Assembly: GCA_963704825.1 (NCBI GenBank)
Contig: CAVPHV010000014.1
Span: 248,001 to 312,000 of the forward strand
DNA: 64,000 nucleotides
Direction: 5' to 3'
Source of the DNA: CAVPHV01 sp963704825
GTDB lineage: Bacteria; Actinomycetota; Acidimicrobiia; Spongiisociales; UBA5794
Numbering within the stretch: the first letter of the stretch is position 1; every line of letters begins with the position of its first letter. A program made the position numbers and the translations under genes. This document shows positions 21,101-27,737 of the stretch, in pieces. Below the pieces are notes generated by a model. That model was given only the letters and a program-made list of their open reading frames with translations. It searched no databases and was not told the origin of the DNA.

Positions 21101-23262
21101 TCAAGACGGTGGACGACGCCGCACCGGGGGTTGGCGACACCGTTACGTTCACGATCACCGTTACCAATGACGGCCCCGACGATGCCAGCGGAGTGTCGGT
21201 TGAGGACGTTGTGCCTGACGGCTACTCCAACGTCACCAACATCTCCAACGGGGGGACACCAGTGGGGTCGACGATCACCTGGTCGGGGTTGACGGTCACG
21301 ACGGCAACTCCCCTGGTGTTGACGTTTGATGCCACGGTGGAGCCTCCGACCGGTGCCGCGGATGAGTTTCTGAATGTGGCTGAGGTCACGGCGAGTGATC
21401 AGTTCGACCCCGACAGCACGCCGGACAACGACGACGGTGACCAGTCCGAGGACGACGAAGACAGTGCAGTGGTTTCGCCGGGCGTCATCGGGTTGGCCAA
21501 GGCGGTCTCTGCGGTGGTCAACAATGGTGACGGCACCTACGCCGTTACGTACCTGCTGACGCTCGAGAACCTCGGTGGGGTCACCCTTTCGAACCTGATC
21601 GTGGACGATGATGTGGTGACCCAGTTTGCCGCACTCGCCCCCACCGGGTTCGCCGCCATCGACGGCACGCTCACCGCCAATGCGGGGTGGGACGGCACGG
21701 CCGGGTCGAACGTCCTGGCGGCGGGTCAGTCGCTGGATCCTGGTGAGTCCGGCACAGTTCAGATTTCGTTCACGGTGACGCCTGGCACCGATGTTGGTCC
21801 GCACGACAACACCGCGACCGTCGTCGGCTCCACGCCGACGGGTGGAACCGTGACCGACGATTCGACCGACGGGGTGAACCCCGACCCGAACGACGACGGG
21901 AACCCAGATGAGGACGACCCGACGCCGGTGTCGTTTGATGAAGCTCCGTCGATCGGCGTGGCCAAGGACGTGACCGCAGGCCCGACGTCGAATGGTGACG
22001 GGTCCTTTGACGTGACTTACACGGTCCTGGTCGAGAACAGCGGTGACGTGGTGCTCTCCGGGGTGCAGGTGTCAGATGATCTGGCAACCACGTTTGCGGC
22101 TGCGGTTTCGTGGACCGTGGCGTCGGTGTCGTCGGGCACGTTCACCGTGTCCCCGTCATTCGATGGCGATACCGATGTTGACCTGCTGGCAGGGTCGGAC
22201 TCGCTCGGGGCTGGCGCCTCGGGCACGATCGAGGTCACGGTGACGGTGACGCCGGGTGGCGAGTTGGGTCCGTATTGGAACACGGCGACCGGTGCGGGAA
22301 CGTCACCGGGCGGAACCACCGTGGGCGACGTGTCCCAGGATGGCCCGGACGCGGACCCCGATGACAACGGGAATCCGACGGACAACAGCGACCCGACCCC
22401 GGTGGTGTTCCCCGAGCTGGGGAACGTCACCGGCACCATCTGGGACGACGCTGACGCCGACGGGACGCTTGACCCGACGGAGACCGGGATCGGGGGCGTG
22501 ACCGTCGAACTCGTTGACCCGGGCCCGGACGGGATCTTCGGCACGGTCGATGACATCGTGGTTGCCGCCACGGTTACCAATCCGGATGGAACGTACGAAT
22601 TCACCGATGTCCCGGCTGGTGACTACGTGGTGGTCGTTGATCCGACCACGTTGCCGGTCGGGTTGGAGCCGACGTTCGATCCCGACGGGGTCTTCGACGG
22701 GCAGACTCCGGTGACGGTCGAGGCCGGTGAAACCACCGAGGACGTTGACTTCGGGTACGTGGGTGGCTTCAACCTGGTACTCACCAAGACGGCGGTGGGG
22801 GATCCCCAGCCCGGTGCGAACCTGGATTATGTCCTGACGGTGACGAATGAAGGGCCGGGAACGGCGTTTGGCCCGATCACGGTCACCGATCAGGTCCCGG
22901 CGGCAATGACGATCACGGGCGTGGACGCTTCGGGATGGACCTGCACCACGAACGGTCAAAACGTCCAGTGTGTCCTCAACGGTGACATGGCCGCCACCAC
23001 GACGGCGTCGATCACGATCCATACGACGGTGTCTGGTTCGCCGGGTGACGAGATCTCGAATACGGCGGTGGTTGCGGTGACCGGCCCGGTGGGTGAACCC
23101 GTGGTCACCGACAACGTGGACACCGCCACGGTCACCATCGGACAATTGCCCCATACCGGCAGCGAGATCGTACGCATCGCCCTGTTGGGCTTCATCCTCC
23201 TTGGCGCCGGAGCCCTGCTCCTGATCGGCACCCGCCGCAGGAGAGAAGACGAAGTCCACTAG
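9166..23262 (+). CDS. Giant DUF11-repeat cell-wall surface protein with LPHTG sorting signal
   Basis: A protein of about 4,698 aa. Residues 1-44 are a signal peptide (basic start, hydrophobic core, ending near AKAG). Residues about 45-495 form a globular domain rich in VPLPEQDIRAG / YYDHWEDG-type motifs. Then come a first DUF11 unit (about 500-635), one with a 200-residue insert (about 640-945), 11 type-A repeats of about 117 aa with a conserved Cys pair and a DEDGSGDVS loop (about 946-2243), 14 type-B repeats of about 133 aa ending in an Asp-rich linker (about 2243-4105), two longer repeats, an SdrD/Cna-B-like domain (about 4418-4530) and a last DUF11 unit. The C-terminus is LPHTG (4661-4665), a hydrophobic stretch and RRRR, a sortase signal. 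Probably a long adhesin. The start may be GTG 9166 or ATG 9169. Confidence 0.93.
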   Translation: MMDIRMVRRSRRWGAVLAALAMVVSVTVIGPSFTPAKAGPAPTETYLVPLPEQDIRAGAVALYSGTGDTVHTVISVTAAVDGTFLYYDHWEDGFELDLANPVQPSSEVWGDGDAGNGARPGCAADGCDVFGAGDNATLINDVPANPRNPATILYDGRDRFGTTAPVAVTRAGWPVDPGVVLAGAVEVYPTDAWGTSYEIPMGVDSGLGDNFEYTAASVMAAASATTVNVDVDGDGGFDQTYVLSAGESVLVPGLSQGAMIVANGGIQVDMLTGDVGAQYEGRWFALFPTSQWATSYFNPVSTTVSTDEATVALYNPGATPLTVTVNFQGGSTTVNVPAGGSAAYEMPGSGARFAAGVPFYATVLVDYDDTTHDWGFTLIPEGRLSTAAVVGWGPGSNNPPAENSSPVWVTAEGATTLYVDYDGDPTTGPLVDGNGDRYDVAIPVVAYQSVRLRDSSDNDQTGLRVYTLNSTRIAAAYGQDPSNASTGAPALDLGTAVVPLVLVALAKQGSLEGDLNGNGALDPGEFIRYTVTIRNDGTANIDPAEFSDDLDPNTTYLPGTSTVDGVPFPDAGVTPFPFDEGGQDLAPFIPGQVITITYDVAINDPLPPGVNSIINNAQLNGIGVFIEGTSTLPIFEPFVDVTKTSDVPPTGALPGDTITYTIVVENTSDAPQNGFTVADVVPIGTSYVPESTSVTGPVTSTETYADDFQSGGYGGSTGTLFWGPDWIEINESDGPSSGDEAIVSNGGSLRLRVRDNDGGGEGVSRAVNLGGYDAATLRFDYARSGFDNVDDYVVLEATDGAGPWVELNRWVGPGSDPVFLPGSYSLDSYLTAGAAIRFVTSPSLGGFDQFFIDNVVIDASTNRSETRTNQLLDPTPLVAGAAPDLVVPADPFTLQPGESMTTTFQVLVADPLPAGIFELTNTAYVASRQQPIFATDTVTDPIALPGLGLAKTLVANLDEDSSGDVSVGDTLTYEFVATNTGDTDLANVTISDPLPGLSALSCTPVALSPLLQTESMTCTATYSVSQADVNAGRIDNTATVDAADPGGAPISTTDDETVAINRVPTISVVKSLQTDPAGLGVGDLLTYEFIVTNTGNVDLVNVGVTDPLLGGGVSCPQTTLSPGEAMTCSAGYPLTQVDLDTGQVANTATVDAEDPDGLPVTDSDNELVILEQNPSINLTKSLLSNADEDGSGGATVGDTLTYRFVALNDGDVTLNNVVIADPLPGLSPLTCAPAAGSALTPGTSMTCSATYVVNQGDVDAGSIDNTATASGTSTTGSDVSDGATESVSTTQNPSITTTKSLLSNADEDSSGTVSLNDTLTYQFDVVNDGNVTLTVVNVTDPMPGLSAFSCGPDTLPTTLGPGASLQCTATYVVAQSDVDAGRIDNTATASGFTPDGDQISDDDSETVFPDRNPSIVLAKTVLSNADEDGSGDVSLGDTITYQFVATNDGDTGLDNVTVSDPMPGLSPLTCAPPLGSTLAPGESMACTADYTVVQADVDAGSITNTALAVGDESGGGGPVSDLDAVTLSVPQNPTISLTKSYLSNADEDGSGDVSAGDTLTYGFVVENSGDVTLDNVVLDDPLAGGPVTCPQSALAPGASMACTATYIVTQGDVDAGSVNNTATVTADDPDNNLVTDSDNESVTLSQSPSITLSKTVASNADEDGSGDVSVDDTLTYQFVATNVGDVTLSNVVVDDPLVGLAPLACVPAAGASLAPGTSMTCTATYTVTQVDVDAGRIDNTATVVAERPGGDLVDPSDDITDSDDHSVTIPAEPSIVLIKTLAGNADEDGSGDVSIGDTLTYGFFVTNTGNVTLDPVVVDDPLVGPVSCLATALAPGATTTCSADHVVTAADADSGFVVNTAIATGTDPNGTEVTDDDAVTTPVTQNPAISLVKTLLANADEDGSGGVSINDTLTYQFIATNEGDVTLAGVRITDPLPGLSALSCTPIQPATLAPGETITCTGSYSVTQENVDQGQILNTATGQGFAPDGIPVSDDDAEMVLVAQSASIVLDKALAGNADEDGSGGISLNDTLSFQFAATNTGNVTLTGVLISDPLPGLGPLDCAPPQPTTLAPGATMVCTAEYVVVQADVDAGGFSNTATVNAIDSGGNPVADSDTVVTPIEGNPSLTIVKSLLANADEDGSGDVSLADTLTYQFAVQNDGDVVLTNVSVSDPLPGLGPITCVPAQGSTLNPTETMTCNADYVVTAADTAVGQIDNTASVVGLAPAGTPTSDSDSETVPTANADLSLLKTVSDLTPNVGDVVSFTIAVTNAGPDSAANVSVADSLPDGLVYTPGSIAGGDARDDGALPTLTWSIDSITAGSTVNLTFSAMVAAPPALYVNVAEVAASDTFDPDSTPGNDDGDQSEDDESRASVTPQQADVSLLKSVSDVSPNVGDTVTFTVTVTNGGPDTATNVSVEDVVPAGVSGVSNISGGGVLLGGVVTWSGLTVTTGAPVVVTFDAIVEAPTGAVGEYTNVAEVTASDQFDPDSTPDNDDGDQSEDDEDNAVFAPEAADLSLSKTVSSSVPNVGDVVSFTVTVTNSGPDTATNVSVEDIVPAGYSGISNISSGGTLVGSTITWSGLTVTTATPVVLTFDATVEAPTGTLGEFTNVAEVTASDQYDPDSTPDNDDGDQSEDDEDNASVTPVVADLRLVKAVSDLTPNVGDVVTFTVTVTNDGPNDATGVAVEDVVPGGYGTIGNISGGGVLVGSTITWSGLAIADGDSEVLTFEATVNAPPRVYRNVAQVTASDQFDPDSTPGNDDGDQSEDDESRASVTPQQADVSLLKSVSDVSPNVGDTVTFTVTVTNGGPDTATNVSVEDVVPAGVSGVSNISGGGVLLGGVVTWSGLTVTTGAPVVVTFDAIVEAPTGAVGEYTNVAEVTASDQFDPDSTPDNDDGDQSEDDEDNAVFAPEAADLSLSKTVSSSVPNVGDVVSFTVTVTNSGPDTATNVSVEDIVPAGYSGISNISSGGTLVGSTITWSGLTVTTATPVVLTFDATVEAPTGTLGEFTNVAEVTASDQYDPDSTPDNDDGDQSEDDEDNASVTPVVADLRLVKAVSDLTPNVGDVVTFTVTVTNDGPNDATGVAVEDVVPGGYGTIGNISGGGVLVGSTITWSGLAIADGDSEVLTFEATVNAPPRVYRNVAQVTASDQFDPDSTPGNDDGDQSEDDESRASVTPQQADVSLLKSVSDVSPNVGDTVTFTVTVTNGGPDTATNVSVEDVVPAGVSGVSNISGGGVLLGGVVTWSGLTVTTGAPVVVTFDAIVEAPTGAVGEYTNVAEVTASDQFDPDSTPDNDDGDQSEDDEDNASFVPQVADLSLVKGISDTAPLVDQVVTFTVTVNNAGPADATNVAVVDVVPDGYSMITNISSGGTLVGSTITWSGQSVPALGSINLTFDATVEAPPAGYLNVAEVTASDQFDPDSTPGNDDGDQSEDDEDNVGLTPQQSDLSLDKAISDAAANVGDVVTFTITVTNAGPDDATNVAVEDSVPAGYSNISNVSSGGVVLGSTITWSGLAVSVSAPVVVSFDAVVDAPTGVAGEYLNVAEVTASDQVDPDSTPDNDDGDQSEDDEDNAATVPQQSDLSLTKAVSAGGPNVGDVVTFTITVTNAGPDDATGVAVEDVVPAGYSNVTNISNGGTLAGGAITWSGLTVTTATPVVLTFDATVAAPTGAAGEYLNVSEVTASDQYDPDSIPDNDDGDQSEDDEDSVSVTPEVADLRLVKAVSDATPNVGDVVTFTITVTNDGPDAATGVSVEDVVPGGYSAIGNITGGGTLVGSTITWSGLSIASGDSVVLTFEATVNAPPAAYRNVAEVTASDQFDPDSTPDNDDGDQSEDDEGRASLTPQQADVSLVKSVSDTSPNVGDTVTFTITVSNAGPDDATGVSVVDTLPAGVSGITNISNGGVLVGSTLTWSGLTVTPATPVVISFEATVDAPRGAAGEYTNVAEVSASDQFDPDSTPGNDDGDQSEDDEDNTNFVPQASDLELIKTVDDAAPGVGDTVTFTITVTNDGPDDASGVSVEDVVPDGYSNVTNISNGGTPVGSTITWSGLTVTTATPLVLTFDATVEPPTGAADEFLNVAEVTASDQFDPDSTPDNDDGDQSEDDEDSAVVSPGVIGLAKAVSAVVNNGDGTYAVTYLLTLENLGGVTLSNLIVDDDVVTQFAALAPTGFAAIDGTLTANAGWDGTAGSNVLAAGQSLDPGESGTVQISFTVTPGTDVGPHDNTATVVGSTPTGGTVTDDSTDGVNPDPNDDGNPDEDDPTPVSFDEAPSIGVAKDVTAGPTSNGDGSFDVTYTVLVENSGDVVLSGVQVSDDLATTFAAAVSWTVASVSSGTFTVSPSFDGDTDVDLLAGSDSLGAGASGTIEVTVTVTPGGELGPYWNTATGAGTSPGGTTVGDVSQDGPDADPDDNGNPTDNSDPTPVVFPELGNVTGTIWDDADADGTLDPTETGIGGVTVELVDPGPDGIFGTVDDIVVAATVTNPDGTYEFTDVPAGDYVVVVDPTTLPVGLEPTFDPDGVFDGQTPVTVEAGETTEDVDFGYVGGFNLVLTKTAVGDPQPGANLDYVLTVTNEGPGTAFGPITVTDQVPAAMTITGVDASGWTCTTNGQNVQCVLNGDMAATTTASITIHTTVSGSPGDEISNTAVVAVTGPVGEPVVTDNVDTATVTIGQLPHTGSEIVRIALLGFILLGAGALLLIGTRRRREDEVH
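16213..19074 (+). repeat. 1,197-bp near-exact tandem repeat, about 2.4 copies, inside the giant gene
   Basis: Unit 1 is 16213-17409, unit 2 is 17410-18606, and a partial unit 3 is 18607-19074. The period is 1,197 bp, which is 399 codons or exactly three 133-aa type-B DUF11 repeats, so the frame is kept. By eye units 1 and 2 are identical, and unit 3 has a single difference (19026) before it diverges after 19074. Flanking type-B repeats are only similar in protein, which marks this as a recent duplication or gene conversion. Confidence 0.92.
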
Positions 23263-23366
23263 CCGGATCAAATGACCGGATACCCGCACTTGTGGGGGAG
23301 GGCGCTTTGGGCATGAGCGGTGCGCTCTGAGCGTTCAACGGGTTGCTCCATTCCATCACGACGGCA

Positions 23367-23384
23367 TGAGTGAGCGCTCACTCA
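23367..23384. promoter_or_regulatory. TetR operator, 18-bp perfect palindrome
   Basis: TGAGTGAGCGCTCACTCA is a perfect palindrome of the kind bound by TetR dimers. It sits just upstream of a TAGGCT -10 box (23387-23392), where the -35/spacer should be, so binding would block the promoter. The adjacent tetR begins at 23399, 6 nt after the -10 box, which implies a leaderless and autorepressed transcript. Confidence 0.82.
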
Positions 23385-23398
23385 GGTAGGCTGTCTCG

Positions 23399-24013
23399 AT
23401 GACCGGGAAACACGAACGGGCCGTACCGCTGCCGGCCGACGATCGTCGACGGGCGATTGTCGAGGCGGTCATCCCCCTCCTGCTGGAGCGAGGGCCGTCG
23501 GTGACGACGCGTGAGATGGCGGAAGCCGCCGGTATCGCTGAGGGAACGATCTTCCGTGTCTTCCCCGACAAGACATCGGTGATTCATGAGGCCGTCAAGA
23601 CCAGCATGGATCCAGTGCGGATCCAGCAGGCCATCGCAGCCATCCCAGCGACGGACCCTCTCGCCGATCAACTCGACGCCGCAGCCGGCATTCTGGTGGG
23701 GCGCACCGAACGGGTTGCCGCCCTCGTTGGGGTGTTGCGTGCCGCCGGTTCGACCAGCGGAGGCCCCCCGAAGGGGGCACGGCTGTACGTGATGGAGGCC
23801 AACACCGCGATCCTCCGCGCCCTCACCGGATTATTTGAACGCAATAGGGACGCGATCCGCGTCGACCCGCTGCAGGCAGCCACCGCGTTTCGGGGGTATG
23901 TGTTCGCTATCGCGCACCCCTTGATCGCCGCCGCTGAGAGGCCGACCACGGGCGAGATCGTTGACGTGATGCTGAACGGCGTCTCCTCCCGGCGCGAAGG
24001 TTCTGTCACCTGA
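23399..24013 (+). CDS. TetR family regulator of the adjacent ABC exporter
   Basis: A 204-aa TetR protein. The helix-turn-helix lies around residues 38-65 (VTTREMAEAAGIAEGTIFRVF, PDKTSVI). The remainder is a helical ligand domain. The ATG at 23399 has no ribosome binding site and lies 6 nt after a -10 box, so it is probably read from a leaderless mRNA. Its stop overlaps the ATG of the first ABC half-transporter (TGATG), so it is co-transcribed with the exporter and represses the set through the palindrome at 23367. The inducer may be a drug or lipid exported by the pump (inference). Confidence 0.9.
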   Translation: MTGKHERAVPLPADDRRRAIVEAVIPLLLERGPSVTTREMAEAAGIAEGTIFRVFPDKTSVIHEAVKTSMDPVRIQQAIAAIPATDPLADQLDAAAGILVGRTERVAALVGVLRAAGSTSGGPPKGARLYVMEANTAILRALTGLFERNRDAIRVDPLQAATAFRGYVFAIAHPLIAAAERPTTGEIVDVMLNGVSSRREGSVT

Positions 24014-25743
24014 TGCTGTATCGACTTCTCCGGCAGTACCTCAGGCCCTACACCCGGGAGATCGTGATCGTGGTCGCCTTACAGACGATCGGCACGATCG
24101 CCGCCCTCTACTTGCCAAGCCTGAATGCCGACATCATCGACAACGGCGTCGTCCGGGGCGACACCGACTACATCCTTCGAATCGGCGCGTGGATGCTGGT
24201 CGTGTCGCTCATTCAGGCCGCGACCACGATCACCGCCGTCTACTTCGGCGCTCGTACCGCAATGGCGTTCGGTCGTGACCTTCGATCGGCGATCTTCCAC
24301 CGCGTGATCGAGTTCTCCGGCCGCGAGATGGCTCGCTTTGGTGCGCCGTCGCTCCTGACTCGCAACACCAACGACGTCCAGCAGACTCAGATGCTGGTCC
24401 TCATGACGTTCACGATGCTGATCGCCGCTCCGATCATGATGGTCGGCGGGGTCTTCATGGCGCTGCGCGAAGACATCGGTTTGGCGTGGCTCGTCGCCGT
24501 CACGGTGCTGGTGCTGGTTGCGATCATCGCGTTTCTGGTGTCTCACATGGTTCCGGGGTTCCGGCTCATGCAGCGGCGACTCGACACCGTCAACAAGGTC
24601 CTCCGCGAGCAGATCAGTGGGATTCGGGTGGTGCGGGCGTTCGTTCGCGAACCCATCGAGACAGAGCGATTCGCTGGAGCCAACCTGGATCTGACCTCGG
24701 TCTCCATCACGGTCGGCCGTTGGATGGCGGCGATCTTTCCCGCGGTGATGCTGGTGATGAACCTCTCGAGCGTCGCCGTGCTCTGGTTCGGCGGTCTCCG
24801 GGTCGACGCCGGAGCGATGCAGATCGGCTCGCTGACCGCGTTCCTGTCCTATCTGATCCAGATCCTGATGGCCGTGATGATGTCGACGTTCATGTTCATG
24901 CTCCTCCCGCGGGCATCGGTTTCCGCCGATCGCATCGGCGAGGTGCTCGACGCCGAGCCTTCGGTGGTTCCGCCTGCCGCCGGGGTCACGGAACTCCCTC
25001 GCCGCAGCACGCTCGAATTCGAGGACGTCGGGTTCCGGTATCCGGGCGCCAGCCATCCGGTCCTGAGTGATCTCACGTTCACCGCCCGGCCGGGTCAGAC
25101 GACGGCGGTCATCGGATCAACCGGCGCCGGCAAGACGACGCTCGTCAGTCTCATCCCGCGTCTGATTGACGCCACCGAGGGCCGGGTCCTGGTCGACGGA
25201 GTCGACGTGAAGCAGATCGATCCGGACACGCTCTGGGGCAAGATCGGCTTTGTGCCTCAGAAGGTCTATCTGTTCACAGGAACCGTCGCCTCAAATCTCC
25301 GCTACGGCAAGCCGGATGCCACTGAGGAGGAGATGTGGGAGGCGCTCGAGATCGCTCAGGCCAGAGGCTTTGTCGAGGCAATGCCCGACGGCCTTGAATC
25401 GCCGATCTCCCAGGGGGGCACGAACGTTTCCGGCGGCCAGCGCCAGCGTCTCGCCATCGCCCGGGCGCTCATCCGCCGACCCGAGGTGTATCTGTTCGAC
25501 GACTCGTTCTCCGCTCTCGACGTCGCAACCGACGCCCGGCTTCGGCACGCCCTTGCCGAGGTGACCGTCGACGCCACCGTCATCATCGTGGCGCAGCGGG
25601 TTGCCACGATCATCGAGGCCGACCAGATCGTCGTGCTCGAAGACGGCGGAATCGTCGGCCTCGGCACCCATGACCAACTCCTCGAGACGTGTGCTCCATA
25701 CGCCGAGATCGTCGATTCACAGATGGCGGCGGAAGCGTCATGA
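24013..25743 (+). CDS. ABC exporter half-transporter, degenerate catalytic site
   Basis: A 576-aa type IV ABC exporter half: six transmembrane helices (residues about 15-310), then an ATPase domain with Walker A GSTGAGKTT, Q-loop FVPQKVYLF, signature VSGGQRQR and Walker B VYLFDDSFSALD. The residue after the Walker B Asp is Asp instead of the catalytic Glu, while the signature is canonical. This is the pattern of the degenerate-site subunit in heterodimeric exporters such as TM287/288 or BmrCD. It overlaps the next half-transporter (ATGA at 25740), its likely partner. Confidence 0.92.
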   Translation: MLYRLLRQYLRPYTREIVIVVALQTIGTIAALYLPSLNADIIDNGVVRGDTDYILRIGAWMLVVSLIQAATTITAVYFGARTAMAFGRDLRSAIFHRVIEFSGREMARFGAPSLLTRNTNDVQQTQMLVLMTFTMLIAAPIMMVGGVFMALREDIGLAWLVAVTVLVLVAIIAFLVSHMVPGFRLMQRRLDTVNKVLREQISGIRVVRAFVREPIETERFAGANLDLTSVSITVGRWMAAIFPAVMLVMNLSSVAVLWFGGLRVDAGAMQIGSLTAFLSYLIQILMAVMMSTFMFMLLPRASVSADRIGEVLDAEPSVVPPAAGVTELPRRSTLEFEDVGFRYPGASHPVLSDLTFTARPGQTTAVIGSTGAGKTTLVSLIPRLIDATEGRVLVDGVDVKQIDPDTLWGKIGFVPQKVYLFTGTVASNLRYGKPDATEEEMWEALEIAQARGFVEAMPDGLESPISQGGTNVSGGQRQRLAIARALIRRPEVYLFDDSFSALDVATDARLRHALAEVTVDATVIIVAQRVATIIEADQIVVLEDGGIVGLGTHDQLLETCAPYAEIVDSQMAAEAS

Positions 25744-27737
25744 CGGTGAAGCAACCCGCCATGAAGGAAACCGAGCGGGTCCAAGGTCAGGGTGGCCCCG
25801 GCCGCGGTGGCCCCTTCGGTGGAGGCATGGTCGGGCAGAAACCGCTCTCCTTTGGACGGTCGATCAAGCGCCTACTCAAGCGCCTCCACCCGGAACGGAT
25901 CAAGGTCGCCGCTGTCATCGTGGCGGCGGTCATCAGCGTCGCCCTCACGTCGCTCGGACCGAGGGTCCTCGGCCGGGCGACCGACATCATCTTCTCCGGG
26001 GTCGTCGGCGGATTTCTCCCCGCAGGCCTGACCAAGGAACAAGCGATCGAGGCGGTGCGGGCTCGGGGCCAGGATCAACTTGCCGACATGCTCGGCGGCG
26101 TGGATCTGATTCCGGGGGTTGGCATCGACTTCGTGGCGCTGCGCAACGTGCTCGTTCTGGCGCTGTTCCTCTATGCCGGTTCGGCGCTGCTGGGGTTCCT
26201 CCAGGGCTACTTCCTCAACGACGTGGTCCAGCACACGGTGCTGCGGATGCGCTCGGAGGTCGAAGACAAGATCAATCGACTGCCGCTCTCCTATTTCGAC
26301 CGTGTGCCGCGCGGTGAACTCCTGAGCCGGGTGACCAACGACATCGACAACGTCTCGCAAAGCCTCCAGCAGACGATGAGTCAACTCTTGACATCGCTGC
26401 TCACTGTCGTCTTTGTCTTCGCGATGATGCTGTCGATCTCGTGGGTGCTTGCGCTGATCGCCCTCGTGACCATTCCGCTCACCATCGTTGTCGCCGGCAC
26501 GGTCATGAAACGGTCGCAAACCAAGTTCATCACGCAGTGGCGCCGGACCGGACGGCTCAACGCGCAGATCGAGGAGGCCTTCACCGGCCATGCTCTGGTC
26601 AAGGTCTTCGGCCGCCAGCGTGAGGTGCAGGAGACGTTCGAAGTCGAGAACGAGGAGCTGTATGAAGCCAGCTTCGGGGCTCAGTTCCTTTCCGGTCTGA
26701 TCATGCCGATTGCCATGTTCATCGGGAACCTCAACTATGTCATCATCGCCGTGCTCGGCGGCCTGCGGGTTGCCAGTGGCGCCATGAGCCTCGGCGACGT
26801 GCAGGCGTTCATCCAGTACTCCCGGCTGTTCACCCGCCCGGTCACCCAGATCGCATCGATGGTCAACCTGCTCCAGTCCGGGGTAGCGTCGGCGGAGCGC
26901 GTGTTCGAGCTGGTGGATGCCGACGAGGAGTCGCCGGACGACGGGCTCGCCGAGATTCCGACCGAGGCGCACGGGCGCGTCGCCTTTGCAGATGTCTCGT
27001 TCCGGTACGTCGAGGATCAGCCGCTGATCGAGCACGTGAGCTTCCACGTCGATCCCGGCCAGACCGTCGCCATCGTTGGACCCACGGGGGCAGGCAAGAC
27101 AACGCTCGTGAACCTCATCATGCGGTTCTACGACATCGACTCCGGCCGGATCACACTCGACGATGTCGACATTTCCACGCTGCGGCGCGACGCCCTTCGT
27201 TCGCAGACCGGCATGGTGCTGCAGGACACTTGGCTGTTCGAAGGGACCATCAGGGACAACATCGCCTACGGCCGTCCTGATGCCGACGAAGCCGACATTC
27301 TCGAAGCGGCTCGCGCCACCTACGTCGACCGCTTCGTTGCGAATCTCCCGGACGGCTACGACACGATCATCGACGACGAGGGTGGCACGATCAGCGCCGG
27401 CGAGAAGCAGTTGATCACGATTGCCCGAGCGTTCCTCGCCGACCCCGCTCTGCTGATCCTGGATGAGGCGACGAGTTCCGTCGACACTCGGACCGAGGTG
27501 CTGGTGCAACGCGCCATGTCTGCGCTGCGGGTCGACCGCACCAGCTTCGTCATCGCCCACCGCCTTTCGACCATCCGGGACGCCGACCTGATCCTCGTCA
27601 TGGAGGACGGCCAGATCGTCGAACAGGGGAACCACCAGGAGTTGTTGGAGCTTGCCGGGGCGTACGCCGCGCTCTACGAGTCCCAGTTCAGCGGCCCCGA
27701 TATCCCCGAGGATTACCCGGTTGAGCTGCTGCCGTAG
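25740..27737 (+). CDS. ABC exporter half-transporter, catalytic Walker B partner
   Basis: A 665-aa exporter half. It has a Gly-rich cytosolic N-terminal extension (GQGGPGRGGPFGGGM), six transmembrane helices with a longer first external segment, and an ATPase domain with Walker A GPTGAGKTT, Q-loop MVLQDTWLFEG and Walker B LLILDEATSSVD with the catalytic Glu. Its signature is ISAGEKQL instead of LSGGQ. The altered signature here and the altered Walker B in the first subunit would both fall in the same composite ATP site, so one site is degenerate and one is active. The ATG at 25740 overlaps the previous stop. Confidence 0.92.
   Translation: MTVKQPAMKETERVQGQGGPGRGGPFGGGMVGQKPLSFGRSIKRLLKRLHPERIKVAAVIVAAVISVALTSLGPRVLGRATDIIFSGVVGGFLPAGLTKEQAIEAVRARGQDQLADMLGGVDLIPGVGIDFVALRNVLVLALFLYAGSALLGFLQGYFLNDVVQHTVLRMRSEVEDKINRLPLSYFDRVPRGELLSRVTNDIDNVSQSLQQTMSQLLTSLLTVVFVFAMMLSISWVLALIALVTIPLTIVVAGTVMKRSQTKFITQWRRTGRLNAQIEEAFTGHALVKVFGRQREVQETFEVENEELYEASFGAQFLSGLIMPIAMFIGNLNYVIIAVLGGLRVASGAMSLGDVQAFIQYSRLFTRPVTQIASMVNLLQSGVASAERVFELVDADEESPDDGLAEIPTEAHGRVAFADVSFRYVEDQPLIEHVSFHVDPGQTVAIVGPTGAGKTTLVNLIMRFYDIDSGRITLDDVDISTLRRDALRSQTGMVLQDTWLFEGTIRDNIAYGRPDADEADILEAARATYVDRFVANLPDGYDTIIDDEGGTISAGEKQLITIARAFLADPALLILDEATSSVDTRTEVLVQRAMSALRVDRTSFVIAHRLSTIRDADLILVMEDGQIVEQGNHQELLELAGAYAALYESQFSGPDIPEDYPVELLP

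Noticed and set aside
22303..23289. A 328-codon minus-strand open frame
   Set aside because: It lies opposite the well-supported 3' end of the giant gene and has Arg/His-rich shadow composition.
23263..23366. Terminator after the giant gene
   Set aside because: Only a weak CCCGCAC/GTGGGGG hairpin with a mismatch and no T run was seen.
25872..27635. A 587-codon minus-strand open frame opposite the second ABC half
   Set aside because: The plus strand has a complete ABC exporter with all motifs; the minus frame has none.
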